Source of the DNA: Xanthomonas bonasiae
Lineage (GTDB): Bacteria; Pseudomonadota; Gammaproteobacteria; Xanthomonadales; Xanthomonadaceae
Length of the DNA stretch: 64,000 bases
Direction: 5' to 3'
Assembly: GCF_017163705.1 (NCBI RefSeq)
Contig: NZ_JAFIWB010000023.1
Coordinates: 1 to 64,000 of the forward strand
Both the position numbers and the translations under genes were made by a program. Shown here piece after piece: positions 25,633-35,580 of the stretch. Position 1 is the stretch's first letter; each line of letters begins with the position of its first letter. Under the pieces are notes generated by a model that saw nothing but the letters and a program-made list of their open reading frames with translations, ran no database searches and was not told the DNA's origin.

Positions 25633-25981
25633 CGGCCGATGCTAGCAGCGATGCGGCGAAGGGTACGCGGCGGTTGCAATCGTCGCGATGGCGACCGGGC
25701 CTAGCACTTCACGGGAAGGCGCGTCGCGACTGAAGCCGCTCCCACAGCGGCTTCGCTCGGTGTGTTGCAGACGTGGGGTATGCCGGTGTGTGTGCAGGGG
25801 GCAGCCCCGACGCCATGTTGCTGGCGATGCAGGCCTGTCGCCGGCTACTTCACGAAAAGACCTTGGCATCCGCGCCGAGCAAGCGGGGTGGCGACATGTC
25901 CACCTGCACGGTCGCCCACGGCAGGAACGGCGTCCCCACGGGACGCCTTCCACACCCATCTGCGCTGTCGGAATCGGACCG
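25633..25981. other. Intergenic stretch with one REP-type repeat, no gene seen
   Basis: About 350 bp between two minus-strand genes. It carries the REP-type copy at 25723-25745 and otherwise no convincing coding signal. The open frames that cross it (for example 25642-26061 minus and 25688-26110 plus) translate the repeat as SGFSRD or related peptides and overlap the next gene. I see no promoter with confidence. Confidence 0.6.
25723..25745 (-). repeat. REP-type palindromic repeat (GTCGCGACTGAAGCC variant)
   Basis: A 23-base copy of the dispersed repeat, beginning GTCGCGACTGAAGCC and ending CTCCCAC. It is in the inverse orientation relative to the GTAGGAGCGG copies. A short inverted partner (GCGGCTTCGC) follows immediately. 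Confidence 0.8.
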
Positions 25982-26626
25982 TCAGTCGAGCCAGCCCTGG
26001 ACCGTGTTGGAAACGGCGGACGATATGCTGATGTTTTGAGTAAGGATGTAGCCGAGCGCATCCGCTGCTACGACGAGCAGTATTTTCCAGGGAAATGCCT
26101 TCGCGGTTGAGTTCCCGTTCCTGGACACATACTCGGACCAGTAGCGCGTGGAATGCTTGGCCACGCTCAGCCCGCCCAGGATCAGCGCGCCGTTCTTCGA
26201 TTTGGGATCGAGCCGCCCGATGGCCTCACGCTCCAGCTCCTCGAACTGCAGCGCCGCCGCATCCACGTCCCCGGTGTTCTGCACGATCTGGTCCATCCGC
26301 TCGATGAACGAGAATTCGTAGGCACTGAACTGAGGGCGCAGCCCTGCCAGGCTTTCGGCCATCGGCTTGGTCGGATCGATCGAATCGACAATGGGCTGCT
26401 GCGTGGCGACGAACCGTTCCAGCGGCATGCCGGGGTCGTAGCCGCACTTTTTTACCAGCACGGTGAGAGCGTCGCTGGGCGAAGTGTTCAGGTCCATCAG
26501 GCAGCCGAGATACATGTTGTGCTGGATGCCTACCTGGTCCTCCGGATTCTCGGCCGCCAGCGCGGGGGCACCGAAGGCGCTGCCGGCCAGCAGAGCGACC
26601 GTTACGGCAAGAAGCTTCTTCTTCAT
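25982..26626 (-). CDS. Uncharacterised secreted protein
   Basis: A 214-residue protein with a strong signal peptide (KKKLLAVTVALLAGSAFG, cleavage near ALAAE). The mature part is mainly helical with two Cys (YLGCLMDLN and KKCGYDPG) and one further hydrophobic stretch near residues 184-198 (ILLVVAADALGYIL), so it may be membrane associated. Start 26626 has AGGAG seven bases upstream; an ATG two codons earlier is also possible. It is divergent from another secreted unknown at 26991. I do not recognise the family. Confidence 0.68.
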   Translation of the reverse strand: MKKKLLAVTVALLAGSAFGAPALAAENPEDQVGIQHNMYLGCLMDLNTSPSDALTVLVKKCGYDPGMPLERFVATQQPIVDSIDPTKPMAESLAGLRPQFSAYEFSFIERMDQIVQNTGDVDAAALQFEELEREAIGRLDPKSKNGALILGGLSVAKHSTRYWSEYVSRNGNSTAKAFPWKILLVVAADALGYILTQNISISSAVSNTVQGWLD

Positions 26627-26990
26627 GAGCATTCTCCTGTAGTGGATGATTGGGGCCCGGTGTCCAGACATCCTTGCGAACGCCTTCGACGAGGTGACCA
26701 CCGCCGCATCGGCGTGCGGGGCGATGCGGCGATTCCAGGCTAGGCGGGCCCGCAACGAGGCACGAGGGCGAAGCCGGGTCGTCAAAGGAACAAACCGGGT
26801 CGATTTGACGAACCAGGGTCGGCACCCCTTGGCCGCGTGGGTGCATGCGCCTTCCTTCGGCGCGGACATAACATCGAAGAATCAATGCGCTACGCGGGTT
26901 TGTTCCCCATCCGTACCCGCGGATTCGCTGGTATCCGTATCGCCGGCACCCTTAGGCTGCAGATCCCGTTCCCGACGTTGCGAGCCTCCG
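26627..26990. promoter_or_regulatory. Divergent intergenic region with an inverted repeat
   Basis: A 364-bp region between two divergent secreted-protein genes. It has the inverted repeat CGTCAAA (26780-26786) and TTTGACG (26804-26810) separated by 17 bases, and repeated CCGGGTCG at about 26774 and 26795. The layout suits a shared operator, but no regulator can be named and no clear -35/-10 pair was identified. Confidence 0.4.
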
Positions 26991-27377
26991 ATGCCTCCCA
27001 GCCGCCCCCTCTTCCATGCCGCCGCCGTCGCAGTCCTGCTGACCCTGCCCCTGGCCGCCCACGGCCACGACACCCTGCCGCCGGACTGGTGCCTGGAGGA
27101 AGACCAGGAGCCGGAAGTCGTGGTGAAGTTCGATTTCAACGGCGGGCAATTGCGTCAGGTGATGGACAAGTGCGGCGTGGTCGACAGCCATGAGCCGTAT
27201 GCGAACGCGCTGAACACCATCACCGCCTATTGCGACGTCGTGGCACCGTCGCGATCGGCCAAGCCCATCGTGCTTGGCCCCGCGACCTTCCTGGCCCGGG
27301 ACCACCACAGCACATACCGCATGGAACAAGGCTTGAAGGGGGCCTGTGTGGTCTGCCCGGCCAAGCGCGGGCGCTGA
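26991..27377 (+). CDS. Small uncharacterised secreted protein
   Basis: A 128-residue protein with a signal peptide (FHAAAVAVLLTLPLAAHG) and four Cys in the mature part: one in DWCLEE, one in DKCGVV, one in AYCDVV, one in KGACVVC (with a fifth in that last motif), suggesting disulfides or metal binding. It is divergent from the unknown at 25982. No family recognised. Length and start rest on the signal peptide; no strong Shine-Dalgarno is visible before the ATG. Confidence 0.6.
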   Translation: MPPSRPLFHAAAVAVLLTLPLAAHGHDTLPPDWCLEEDQEPEVVVKFDFNGGQLRQVMDKCGVVDSHEPYANALNTITAYCDVVAPSRSAKPIVLGPATFLARDHHSTYRMEQGLKGACVVCPAKRGR

Positions 27378-27542
27378 CCAGCCGTGAAGGAGCGCGCGCT
27401 TCGCGTGGCTAACGAAGGGACGTGAATAGTCTCCAGCCGGGCACGGACGGCGCGCAGGAACCGTCGTGCACGAGTGGTTCATGAGGTTTTCGAGCGCCGT
27501 ACGCGCCCGGCTGTTGGCCGCGCAGCAGTTTGCCAGCCACTC

Positions 27543-29723
27543 TCAGACCAGTGCGTCCCGACGGGTATAGGCCAGCACCGCGTCGACCCGCCACTGCAGC
27601 GCGGCGCGCGTGTCCGCCGACAGCCCGTCGCAGTGCGCGAGCACGAAATAGGCCGAACGCAGCACATCCCGCCAGCGCGGGTTTTGCGGCAACTTGGAGA
27701 CCGCCAGATAGCGCTCCATCGCGCGTGCGCGCAGGCGGCCGTCGTCGATGTTCACGCGCCAGATCCGGCTGCGCTCGGCCAGCTCGAGGCGGCCGGTGCC
27801 GGTGGTCCGCTCCCAGGTATCGATGACCGCCAGCATGAGCTCGACCAGCGTGCGCCGGAACGCATCGCGCGCTGGCGGCGCGGCTGCGTCCGCCTCCTGG
27901 TCTGCTTCCTGGCCCGCCTGCCGGCCCGCGGCCGGGGAGGTCTGCACTGCGACGCCGTCGCGTTCCTGCAGGGCGAGAACGACCAGGCCGTCGCCTCCCG
28001 GCCAGGGTTCGAGCGTCGCGATCAGCGGGCCGCCGTGCCGGGCGACGAACGCGACGCGCTGCCCCGCGCTGTCCTCCATCCGCTCCAGCGCCGACTGCAG
28101 CGCGGGACGATCGGCGACGGCCACGAAGGCGGACACCGTTTGTCCTACCGGCTCGGCATCGTCCGCGCCGCCGAGCCGAAGGCGTCCGGTGCGATTGGCG
28201 ACCAGCACCTGTCCTTCGGCATCGAGCAGGCATACCGCATCTTCCCGGCTGTCGAGCAGCGTCTGCAGCAGGCTGCGATCCTCAGCCAGCGCGTCCGCCT
28301 CGCGCCGATAGCGGGCGAGCTCCTCCTCGTGCCGGACCCGCCGTGCAGCGTCCAGCAGGCGTTCGCGTTGCCGGCGCCGCTGCAGCAACAGCCAGACGCC
28401 GAGCGCGGCCGCGACGCCGGACACCAACGCGAGCCATAGCAGAAGCGTGCGTTGCCGCAGCTTGGCCTCGCGCAGGCGGTTCCGGCTTTCCAGCAGGGCG
28501 ATGGTGCGCTGCTGCTCCGCGGTTTCGAAGCGGATCCGCAACCAGTCCAACTGGCGGTCGTGCTGCGCGTGCACCAGCGCGGCGGCGTCCGCGTTCGCGC
28601 GCCGCAGCGTGGCGTTGGCGGCCACTGCGTCGCCCGTGCTTTCCTGCAGCCGCGCCAGTTCCTCCAGCAACGGCACCCGCACCGGATCGCCGCTGGCGGC
28701 CGATGCCAGCGCCTCGCGCAGGCGCGCCGCAGTGGCGGCAGCGTTGCCTTCGAGCCGTGTCGTGCGCGCCATCTGCAGCTGCAGCGCCGGAGGCAGCGGC
28801 AGCTTCCATGCGTCGGCCAGCGCCAGCGCGCTGGAACTCCAGCGCCGCGCCTGCGGCACGTCGCCCAACGCCAGCGCCGCGCGGATCAGGCCGTCATGGA
28901 CCCGCAGCTCATAGGCCCGGCGGCCTTTCTCGCGGTAGACGGCCAGGGCCTCCTGCAGCCAGGCCAGCGCCTGGCGTGTATCGCCGCTGTCCAGGGCCAG
29001 TTCTGCCATGGTCTCCTGCACATGCGCCGCCTCGATGGAGTCGCCCTTCGCGCGGTTGGCGGCGAGCGCATCGCGGTAGTAGCGCATCGCGGTGTCGGGC
29101 TCGCGCAATTCGCGATACACGTCGGCGATGTTGTTGAGCACGGACGCCGCGGCACCACCCTGGGCGCGCTGGATCCCGAGGCTGACCGTCATGTTGCGCA
29201 GGGCGCCGTGAAAATCGCCGAGACGGCGCAGCGCCGCGCCCACGTTGTTCAGATCGCGCGCCTCCGCCTCGCGATCGCCGAGCGCCCTGGACAGCGTGAC
29301 CGCGCACTCGAACCGCTCCAGCGCCTGCGCAATGCGTTCGCGGCGAAAATCGAGAATGCCGCGGCGGCGGGTGAGTTCGTAGCGCAAGCGTTCGTCGCCG
29401 CCGTCGCCGATGTTGGCGTCGGCGCAGTCCAGCGCCTGTTCGGCAGCCTCGAAACGGCCGATGTCCAGGCGTTCCTTGGCTTGTGCGAACAACGCTTCCA
29501 CCTGTCCGTCGCCCGCCGCTGCCGAAGGCGAAAGTCCCGCACGCTGGACGCACAGCACCGAGTCCGGAAGTGTGCGGGCCAGCTTGGCGTCCGTGCAGCC
29601 GTACACCGTGTTTCGCGCGATCGAGGTGCCGCTCGCCATGAGCAGGATGAACGTGCACGACAGTCCCAGGTTTGCCGGATGCCGGGCAGCGACGCCGGAA
29701 GGAGCCGGTGCGGTCGGGCTCAT
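27543..29723 (-). CDS. TPR-repeat membrane protein with PAS-like domain and no kinase core
   Basis: About 726 residues. An N-terminal signal or anchor is followed by tetratricopeptide-like helical repeats from about 60 to 330 (for example LNNVGAALRRLGDFHGALRNM and LNNIADVYRELREPDTAMRYY), a coiled coil, a membrane helix near 425-447 (LWLALVSGVAAALGVWLLL) and a second coiled coil. A PAS-like domain follows at about 485-590 (SREDAVCLLDAEGQVLVANR), then a C-terminal domain at about 640-726 (WRVNIDDGRLRARAMERYLAV, then PRWRDVLRSAYFVLAHC). H, N and G boxes of a histidine kinase are absent. The periplasmic TPR part with a cytosolic PAS suggests signal transfer. The start is uncertain; 29786 is an alternative. 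Confidence 0.72.
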   Translation of the reverse strand: MSPTAPAPSGVAARHPANLGLSCTFILLMASGTSIARNTVYGCTDAKLARTLPDSVLCVQRAGLSPSAAAGDGQVEALFAQAKERLDIGRFEAAEQALDCADANIGDGGDERLRYELTRRRGILDFRRERIAQALERFECAVTLSRALGDREAEARDLNNVGAALRRLGDFHGALRNMTVSLGIQRAQGGAAASVLNNIADVYRELREPDTAMRYYRDALAANRAKGDSIEAAHVQETMAELALDSGDTRQALAWLQEALAVYREKGRRAYELRVHDGLIRAALALGDVPQARRWSSSALALADAWKLPLPPALQLQMARTTRLEGNAAATAARLREALASAASGDPVRVPLLEELARLQESTGDAVAANATLRRANADAAALVHAQHDRQLDWLRIRFETAEQQRTIALLESRNRLREAKLRQRTLLLWLALVSGVAAALGVWLLLQRRRQRERLLDAARRVRHEEELARYRREADALAEDRSLLQTLLDSREDAVCLLDAEGQVLVANRTGRLRLGGADDAEPVGQTVSAFVAVADRPALQSALERMEDSAGQRVAFVARHGGPLIATLEPWPGGDGLVVLALQERDGVAVQTSPAAGRQAGQEADQEADAAAPPARDAFRRTLVELMLAVIDTWERTTGTGRLELAERSRIWRVNIDDGRLRARAMERYLAVSKLPQNPRWRDVLRSAYFVLAHCDGLSADTRAALQWRVDAVLAYTRRDALV

Positions 29724-30150
29724 CCAGTTCCACGCGGATCGCAGCGACCGGCCGGACAGTTCCTTCCCTGGCTTCAGCTTCTCCATGACCCCCGACGTGA
29801 TCGAGATGCGACAAGCTTGCGCGGCGCCGTGCGTCGGCGCGACAACCAGGCTCGATCGTGGCGTCCTGCCCGGGCTTGCCGCTCCGACGGAAGGCAGTAG
29901 ACCCGATGGGACGCATGCCGAGCAAGCGCAAGCCGCGTTTCACGAACGCGACGCATCGATCATGGGATGTACGGCACGCCGTGATGCGCCGCGTCCCTCA
30001 GCGCGAATGCGCGGCGTCGGATCTGGCGGTCAATCGCGGACGGCACTGGTCGCGGACGCAAACGCTCCGCACCAGCATGCGCAGGCACGGACGCATGACC
30101 TGCCGAAGCGCTTGCCCTGGCAATGCGCCGTCTCGCGCAAACCGCCGGAT
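29724..30150. other. Intergenic stretch, no gene seen
   Basis: About 430 bp between the TPR-PAS gene start and the metallophosphoesterase stop (360 bp if the earlier start at 29786 is used). It presumably carries the TPR-PAS promoter, but I see no convincing -35/-10 pair, repeat or coding signal. Confidence 0.5.
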
Positions 30151-30975
30151 TCAGGCCGCCCGCGGCCAGGCGCTGTCCTGCACCGAGCGCAGGCGCGGCG
30201 GCAGTTCGGCCAGCACTTCGTCGCGATGCGAGAGCAGGCGCAGGGTACCGTCGGCCTCTTCCGCGAGCGCGGTCAGGCTCTCGACCCAGTCGCCGTCGTT
30301 GGCGTAGACCAGGCCGGCGCGCTCGAACAGGCCGGCGCGGTGCACGTGGCCGCAGACCACGCCGTCCAGGCCGCGGCGGCGCGCATCGTCCAGCCCGGCG
30401 TCGACGAAGCGCTCGATGTAGCGCTCGGCGGCGCTGCTCTGCCGCTTCAGGTAGTCGGCCAGCGACCAGTAGCGCATGCCGAAGCGGCGGCGCACGCGGT
30501 TGGTCAACTGGTTGCCGGTGAGGATGCGGTAGTACAGCCAGTCGCCGAACTTCTCCTGCAGGCCGCCGAACTGGGTGACCGCGTCGTAGTCGTCGCCATG
30601 CACCACCAGCAACCGGCGGCCGTCGGCGGTCACGTGCACTGCGCGCCGGCGCACCTGCATCGCCGGCAGCGCCAGGCCGCAGAAGCGGCGGATCGGGCGA
30701 TCGTGGTTGCCGGGCACGTAGATCAGTTCGGTGCCGCCGCGCGCCAGCGCGTGCAGCGCATCGATCACGCGCTGGTGCGCCGCGCCCCACACCGCGCGGC
30801 GCTGCGCCATCCACCAAAAATCGACGATGTCGCCGACCAGATACAGCTGCTTGCACTGCAGGCCGCCGAGGAAATCGGCCAGTTCGCGCGCATGGCAGTG
30901 CGGCGCGCCCAGGTGCACGTCGGACACGAACACCGCCCGACGCGGGGGCACAGACAAGCTGCTCACATTGTTCAT
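30151..30975 (-). CDS. LpxH-like metallophosphoesterase (UDP-2,3-diacylglucosamine diphosphatase family)
   Basis: A 274-residue calcineurin-like phosphoesterase with all metal motifs: VSDVHLGAP (DxH), VGDIVDFWW (GD), VPGNHDRP (GNHD), VVHGDDYD and CGHVHRAG (GHxH). The family cleaves the pyrophosphate of UDP-2,3-diacylglucosamine in lipid A synthesis or related nucleotide-lipid bonds. The longer length (LpxH is about 240 residues) and pairing with an acyltransferase gene suggest a paralogue instead of the essential LpxH. Its ATG overlaps the upstream acyltransferase stop (ATGA, 30972-30975), so it is translationally coupled to it. Confidence 0.87.
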   Translation of the reverse strand: MNNVSSLSVPPRRAVFVSDVHLGAPHCHARELADFLGGLQCKQLYLVGDIVDFWWMAQRRAVWGAAHQRVIDALHALARGGTELIYVPGNHDRPIRRFCGLALPAMQVRRRAVHVTADGRRLLVVHGDDYDAVTQFGGLQEKFGDWLYYRILTGNQLTNRVRRRFGMRYWSLADYLKRQSSAAERYIERFVDAGLDDARRRGLDGVVCGHVHRAGLFERAGLVYANDGDWVESLTALAEEADGTLRLLSHRDEVLAELPPRLRSVQDSAWPRAA

Positions 30976-32690
30976 GCCATCACCTCAGCTTCGCTACGTG
31001 GCCGTTCCAGGTAGCGCACGCGCTTCTTGCTGCGAATGCGCTGCAGATCCAGTTCGATCAGGCCATCGACCGCGTCGTTGAACGCCGGATCGACGCCGAA
31101 GGCGAGGAAGCGTGCGCCGCCCGGCTCGCACAGCTCGGTGTATTGCTTGTAGAGCATCGGCACCGCCGCGCCGAGCGCGTCCAGGTTGCCCTTGAGCACC
31201 TTGAACGCAGTGTCCGCGTCCAGCGCGTCGAACGCCGGCGGTGCCTGCGAATAGTCGAACGGCCGCGCCGAGGCGGCTTCGCCCAGCGCATCGCCGTAGT
31301 AGCGCGCGTAGTAGGCCACGATCTGCTCGCGCGCCTGCCGCGGCAGCGCCGCGCTGATCGAGACCGCGCCGTACAAATAGCGCACCTGCGGGTAGTCGCG
31401 CAGGTAGGCGCCGATGCCCTGCCACAGGTAGTCGATGCTGCGGCTGCCCCAGTAGTCGGGCACCACGAAGCTGCGGCCCAGCTCCATGCCGGCGGCGATG
31501 CGCGGCAGCAGCGCTTCGCCGTAGCGGAACAGCCCGGCGGTGTAGAAGCCGGCCAGGCCGCGCTCGGCCAGCACCGGCGCGCCGCGGGCCACGCGGTAGG
31601 CGCCGACCACGCGCGCGGCGGCGCCGTCCCACAGCACGATGTGCTCGTACCAGGTGTCGTAGTCGTCCAGGTCCAGGCGCCGGCCGGTGCCCTCGCCGAC
31701 CGCGCGGAAGGTCAGCTCGCGCAGGCGGCCGATCTCGCGCAGCAGCGCCGAGCCGGCACGCAGCCGGCCCACGCGGATCTGCTTGCCGTCCACGGTCTGG
31801 CCCAGGCTGCGCAGCGTGGCGAGTTCCGCCGCCACCGCGGCCGGATCCTCCGCCGCGACCAAGGGTTCCTCGCTCGGCGCGGGCACGTCGGCGCCGGCAC
31901 GGCCCAGCGCATACAGTTCGCGGCGCAGGCCACGCATCAGTTCGGCGTCGGACTGCCCCTGCGGCAGCACCCGGGCGCGGCCCAGGCTCAGCGCGATGCG
32001 CCGCTCGCGGCGGGCGAACATCTCCCGCGCCAGCAACGCGGTACCGGCCGGCTTGAACAGCGCCGAGGCGCCATAGAACAGCGCCGAGTTGCGCGCATGG
32101 ATGCGCACCGGCAGCACCGGGGTGGCGGTGCGCAGCGCGAAGCGGGTGAAGCCGCGGCGCCAGCGCCCGTCGGCCACCCCGCCCCAGCCCAGCCGCGACA
32201 CTTCGCCGGCCGGGAACACGATCACGCACTGCTCCTGCTCCAGCGCCTGCTCGATCGCGCGCACGCTGGCCGGCGACGGCGCGCCGCCGAGGATGCGCAC
32301 CGGCAGCAGCAGCTCGCGCAGGCCTTCCAGCGCCCACAGGAAGTCGTTGGCGACGATCTTCACGTCGCGCCGCACCTGGCCCACGCAATCCAGCAGCGCC
32401 AGCGCGTCCAGCGCGCCGGACGGATGGTTGGCGACGATCAGCAGGCGCCCGCGTGCCGGAATGCACTCGGCGGGGGTCGGCGCGACCACGTAGCGCGCCT
32501 GCAGGAAATCCATCCCGGCCTGGACCAGGGCGAAGCCGCGCAGTTCGTGACTGGCGTCGAGGAACGCCTCCAGCGCGTCCAGGCCCGACCATTTCTGCAG
32601 GCCGCGCAACAGCGGCCGCACCAGCCGCGAGCGGCGCCCGGCGAACCAGTGCGGGTAGCGATCCTGCAGACGACGTTCGAGTGCGAGCAC
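30972..32690 (-). CDS. Two-domain acyltransferase: PlsC-like plus GNAT N-acyltransferase (OlsF-like)
   Basis: A 572-residue protein starting with GTG at 32690, chosen because AGGGGG lies seven bases upstream. The N-terminal half is PlsC-like: NHPSGALD near 86 (the His-Asp acyltransferase motif in the NHPxGxxD form) and VIVFPAGEVSRLGWGGV. The C-terminal half from about 285 is GNAT-like (RVGRLRAGSALLREIGRLRELTFRAVGEGTGR, then WYEHIVLWDGAAARVVGAYRV). This matches OlsF-type ornithine-lipid synthases, where the N-terminal domain adds the second acyl chain and the C-terminal domain N-acylates the amino acid. The substrate here is inferred. It is divergent from metK. Confidence 0.78.
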   Translation of the reverse strand: MLALERRLQDRYPHWFAGRRSRLVRPLLRGLQKWSGLDALEAFLDASHELRGFALVQAGMDFLQARYVVAPTPAECIPARGRLLIVANHPSGALDALALLDCVGQVRRDVKIVANDFLWALEGLRELLLPVRILGGAPSPASVRAIEQALEQEQCVIVFPAGEVSRLGWGGVADGRWRRGFTRFALRTATPVLPVRIHARNSALFYGASALFKPAGTALLAREMFARRERRIALSLGRARVLPQGQSDAELMRGLRRELYALGRAGADVPAPSEEPLVAAEDPAAVAAELATLRSLGQTVDGKQIRVGRLRAGSALLREIGRLRELTFRAVGEGTGRRLDLDDYDTWYEHIVLWDGAAARVVGAYRVARGAPVLAERGLAGFYTAGLFRYGEALLPRIAAGMELGRSFVVPDYWGSRSIDYLWQGIGAYLRDYPQVRYLYGAVSISAALPRQAREQIVAYYARYYGDALGEAASARPFDYSQAPPAFDALDADTAFKVLKGNLDALGAAVPMLYKQYTELCEPGGARFLAFGVDPAFNDAVDGLIELDLQRIRSKKRVRYLERPRSEAEVMA

Positions 32691-32848
32691 GGCAAGCCCC
32701 CTTGCTGACTGCGCACAGCTTCGGCCCCCGTGGCGACACCGATCTTGCAATATGACTACGGCAAAGTGACGCCCGCGGTCCCGCCGGCTGACCGGTTAAC
32801 CTTGCCCAACGGCGGCGGGGCCACAATGCACAGCACCGCGCGCCCGTG

Positions 32849-32854
32849 TATCAT
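32849..32854 (+). promoter_or_regulatory. Candidate -10 element of metK
   Basis: TATCAT lies 41 bases before the metK ATG; no good -35 partner is visible (ATGCAC or ACAATG at the right distance). AAGGATATAG ahead of the ATG acts as ribosome-binding region. No SAM riboswitch was recognised in the leader. Confidence 0.35.
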
Positions 32855-32895
32855 GCGCGTCCATCTTTTCATCCGAATACAAGGATATAGCCGCG

Positions 32896-34107
<1,212 letters not shown>

Positions 34108-34132
34108 GCCGGCGCTTCGGCGCTTGCACGAA

Positions 34133-34161
34133 AACGGGCCGCATCGCGGCCCGTTTTTTTT
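34133..34161 (+). terminator. Intrinsic terminator of metK
   Basis: A perfect 10-bp stem (AACGGGCCGC at 34133-34142, complement at 34146-34155) with a 3-base loop ATC and a run of eight T from 34154 to 34161. Confidence 0.95.
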
Positions 34162-34200
34162 GTTCGCCTCGGCATCATGGCAGACCGCGCATCGCCCCCT

Positions 34201-34268
34201 GTAGGAGCGGCTTCAGCCGCGACCGGGCGTTACCGGAAGCGCCCGCTCGCGGCTGAAGCCGCTCCTAC
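34201..34268. repeat. Paired REP repeats forming a long inverted repeat
   Basis: Copies at 34201-34223 (GTAGGAGCGGCTTCAGCC...) and 34246-34268 are perfect inverse complements over 22 bases, with 23 bases between. The transcript would form a long hairpin. It lies between the metK terminator and the phosphatase gene. Confidence 0.9.
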
Positions 34269-34338
34269 AACAAGCGGCGGCAACTCTCTTCCGGCAGGCG
34301 ACACGCCTCACGCCAAGGCAAACCGCGGGAATGCCCTC

Positions 34339-35580
34339 TCACCCGCGCCGCTGCAACGAGTCCTGCAACACCTTCTGGAACTGCTGCAGCGTGCAAAGCT
34401 GGGTCTTGGCGTCGCTGCAGCCCGGCACGTGCAGGGTCTGCAGCAGCGGCGGCTTGCGCAGGCTCAGCGGGGTCAACTCGCGCAGCTGGTCCAGCGATTG
34501 CGCCTGGTAGCGCAGGCGCACGTAGCGCTGGCCGCTGCGCGTGTCGCGCAGTTGCTCGAGCACCAGCGCGCCGCCCGGCGGCGAGTCGTCGCGACCGAAG
34601 CCGGGCAGATGGAAGTGCAGGTCGAGCAAGCCGCTGAGCGCGGCGATGTGGGTATCGCTGGCGACCAGCACGCTCAGCTTCGGCGCCTCCGCCACGCCCA
34701 GCGTGTCCAGCACCCGCCGCGCCAGCGGCGCGCCGGCGCGCGCGGCCATGTACTGCGGCCGCGCGTAGATCTCGAACAGCAGCGCATGCAGCCGCGACAC
34801 CACGCCGATGCGTTCGCGGGTGGCGCGGCCCCAGCCGACCTGGTCCAGCGGCAGGCCTTCGGCGTATTGCAGGATGAACACCTCCGCGGTGCCGGAGGTC
34901 AGGTCCAGCGGGCCATGCATGGCGATGCCGCGGCCGTTGCCGCTGGCGCTCAGCGACGACGGCATGCGCGCGAAATCGCAGTCCTTGGCGCTGCAGCCGA
35001 GGATCTGCCGCATCGTGCGCAGCTCCTTCGCGTAGGGCGCGAGCACCGCGCCGGGACCGCCGGTCTGGCGCTGGATCGACGCCACCGCGGCGTCCGCGTC
35101 GAAGTCCACCGCACCGGCCTCGACCGGGCGGAACAGCGGATCGTCGCTGCCTTGCGGCTGATGCCCGGCCTGCAGTCCACAGCCCGGAGCCAGCGTCTCG
35201 GCCAGGAGCTGCGCGCTGGCGATGGTACGCTGGTCGGTGTTGGCGTAGACGCTGACCGCGCCGTCGGCAGGGCAGCCGGCGGCCGGCAGCACGCCGTCGC
35301 GGACCAGCCATTGCCGGGTGTAGTCGCCGCTCAGCTGCACGGCCACGCGGCCGTGCGCGGTGAGCAGGCTCGCCGGCGTGTTCCACACCGGCCACGGACG
35401 GTCGGCCAACGCCGCCGCCGCGGCTTCGCCATCCAGCGGCGCACGCACGCCATGACGGAACAGCATCACCACCTGCTCGACCTGCAGTGACGGCGCAGAC
35501 GCTTCGCGCGCGGGCCGCGCCTGCGCGCCGGCGGTTGCCGCCAGCACTGTCAACAGCATCCACCGCATCCGCTTGCTCAT
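34339..35580 (-). CDS. Secreted histidine acid phosphatase (phytase-like)
   Basis: A 413-residue protein with a signal peptide (LLTVLAATAGAQA). The catalytic RHGVRAP (phosphohistidine His) is near residue 46, and the C-terminal acid/base region reads VASDTHIAALSGLL. The usual His-Asp motif is Ser-Asp here, keeping the Asp that serves as proton donor. Six or more Cys suggest disulfides. Members include AppA phytase and glucose-1-phosphatase. The start at 35580 follows GGAACG. The TonB receptor gene ends 310 bp upstream on the same strand, so phosphate-ester scavenging is likely; phytate as substrate is inference. Confidence 0.85.
   Translation of the reverse strand: MSKRMRWMLLTVLAATAGAQARPAREASAPSLQVEQVVMLFRHGVRAPLDGEAAAAALADRPWPVWNTPASLLTAHGRVAVQLSGDYTRQWLVRDGVLPAAGCPADGAVSVYANTDQRTIASAQLLAETLAPGCGLQAGHQPQGSDDPLFRPVEAGAVDFDADAAVASIQRQTGGPGAVLAPYAKELRTMRQILGCSAKDCDFARMPSSLSASGNGRGIAMHGPLDLTSGTAEVFILQYAEGLPLDQVGWGRATRERIGVVSRLHALLFEIYARPQYMAARAGAPLARRVLDTLGVAEAPKLSVLVASDTHIAALSGLLDLHFHLPGFGRDDSPPGGALVLEQLRDTRSGQRYVRLRYQAQSLDQLRELTPLSLRKPPLLQTLHVPGCSDAKTQLCTLQQFQKVLQDSLQRRG

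Noticed and set aside
25642-26061. Minus-strand frame of 139 codons
   Set aside because: Contains a translated REP repeat, overlaps the next gene and has no start signal.
32751-32895. SAM riboswitch upstream of metK
   Set aside because: No conserved core of a known SAM class was visible in the 145-base leader.
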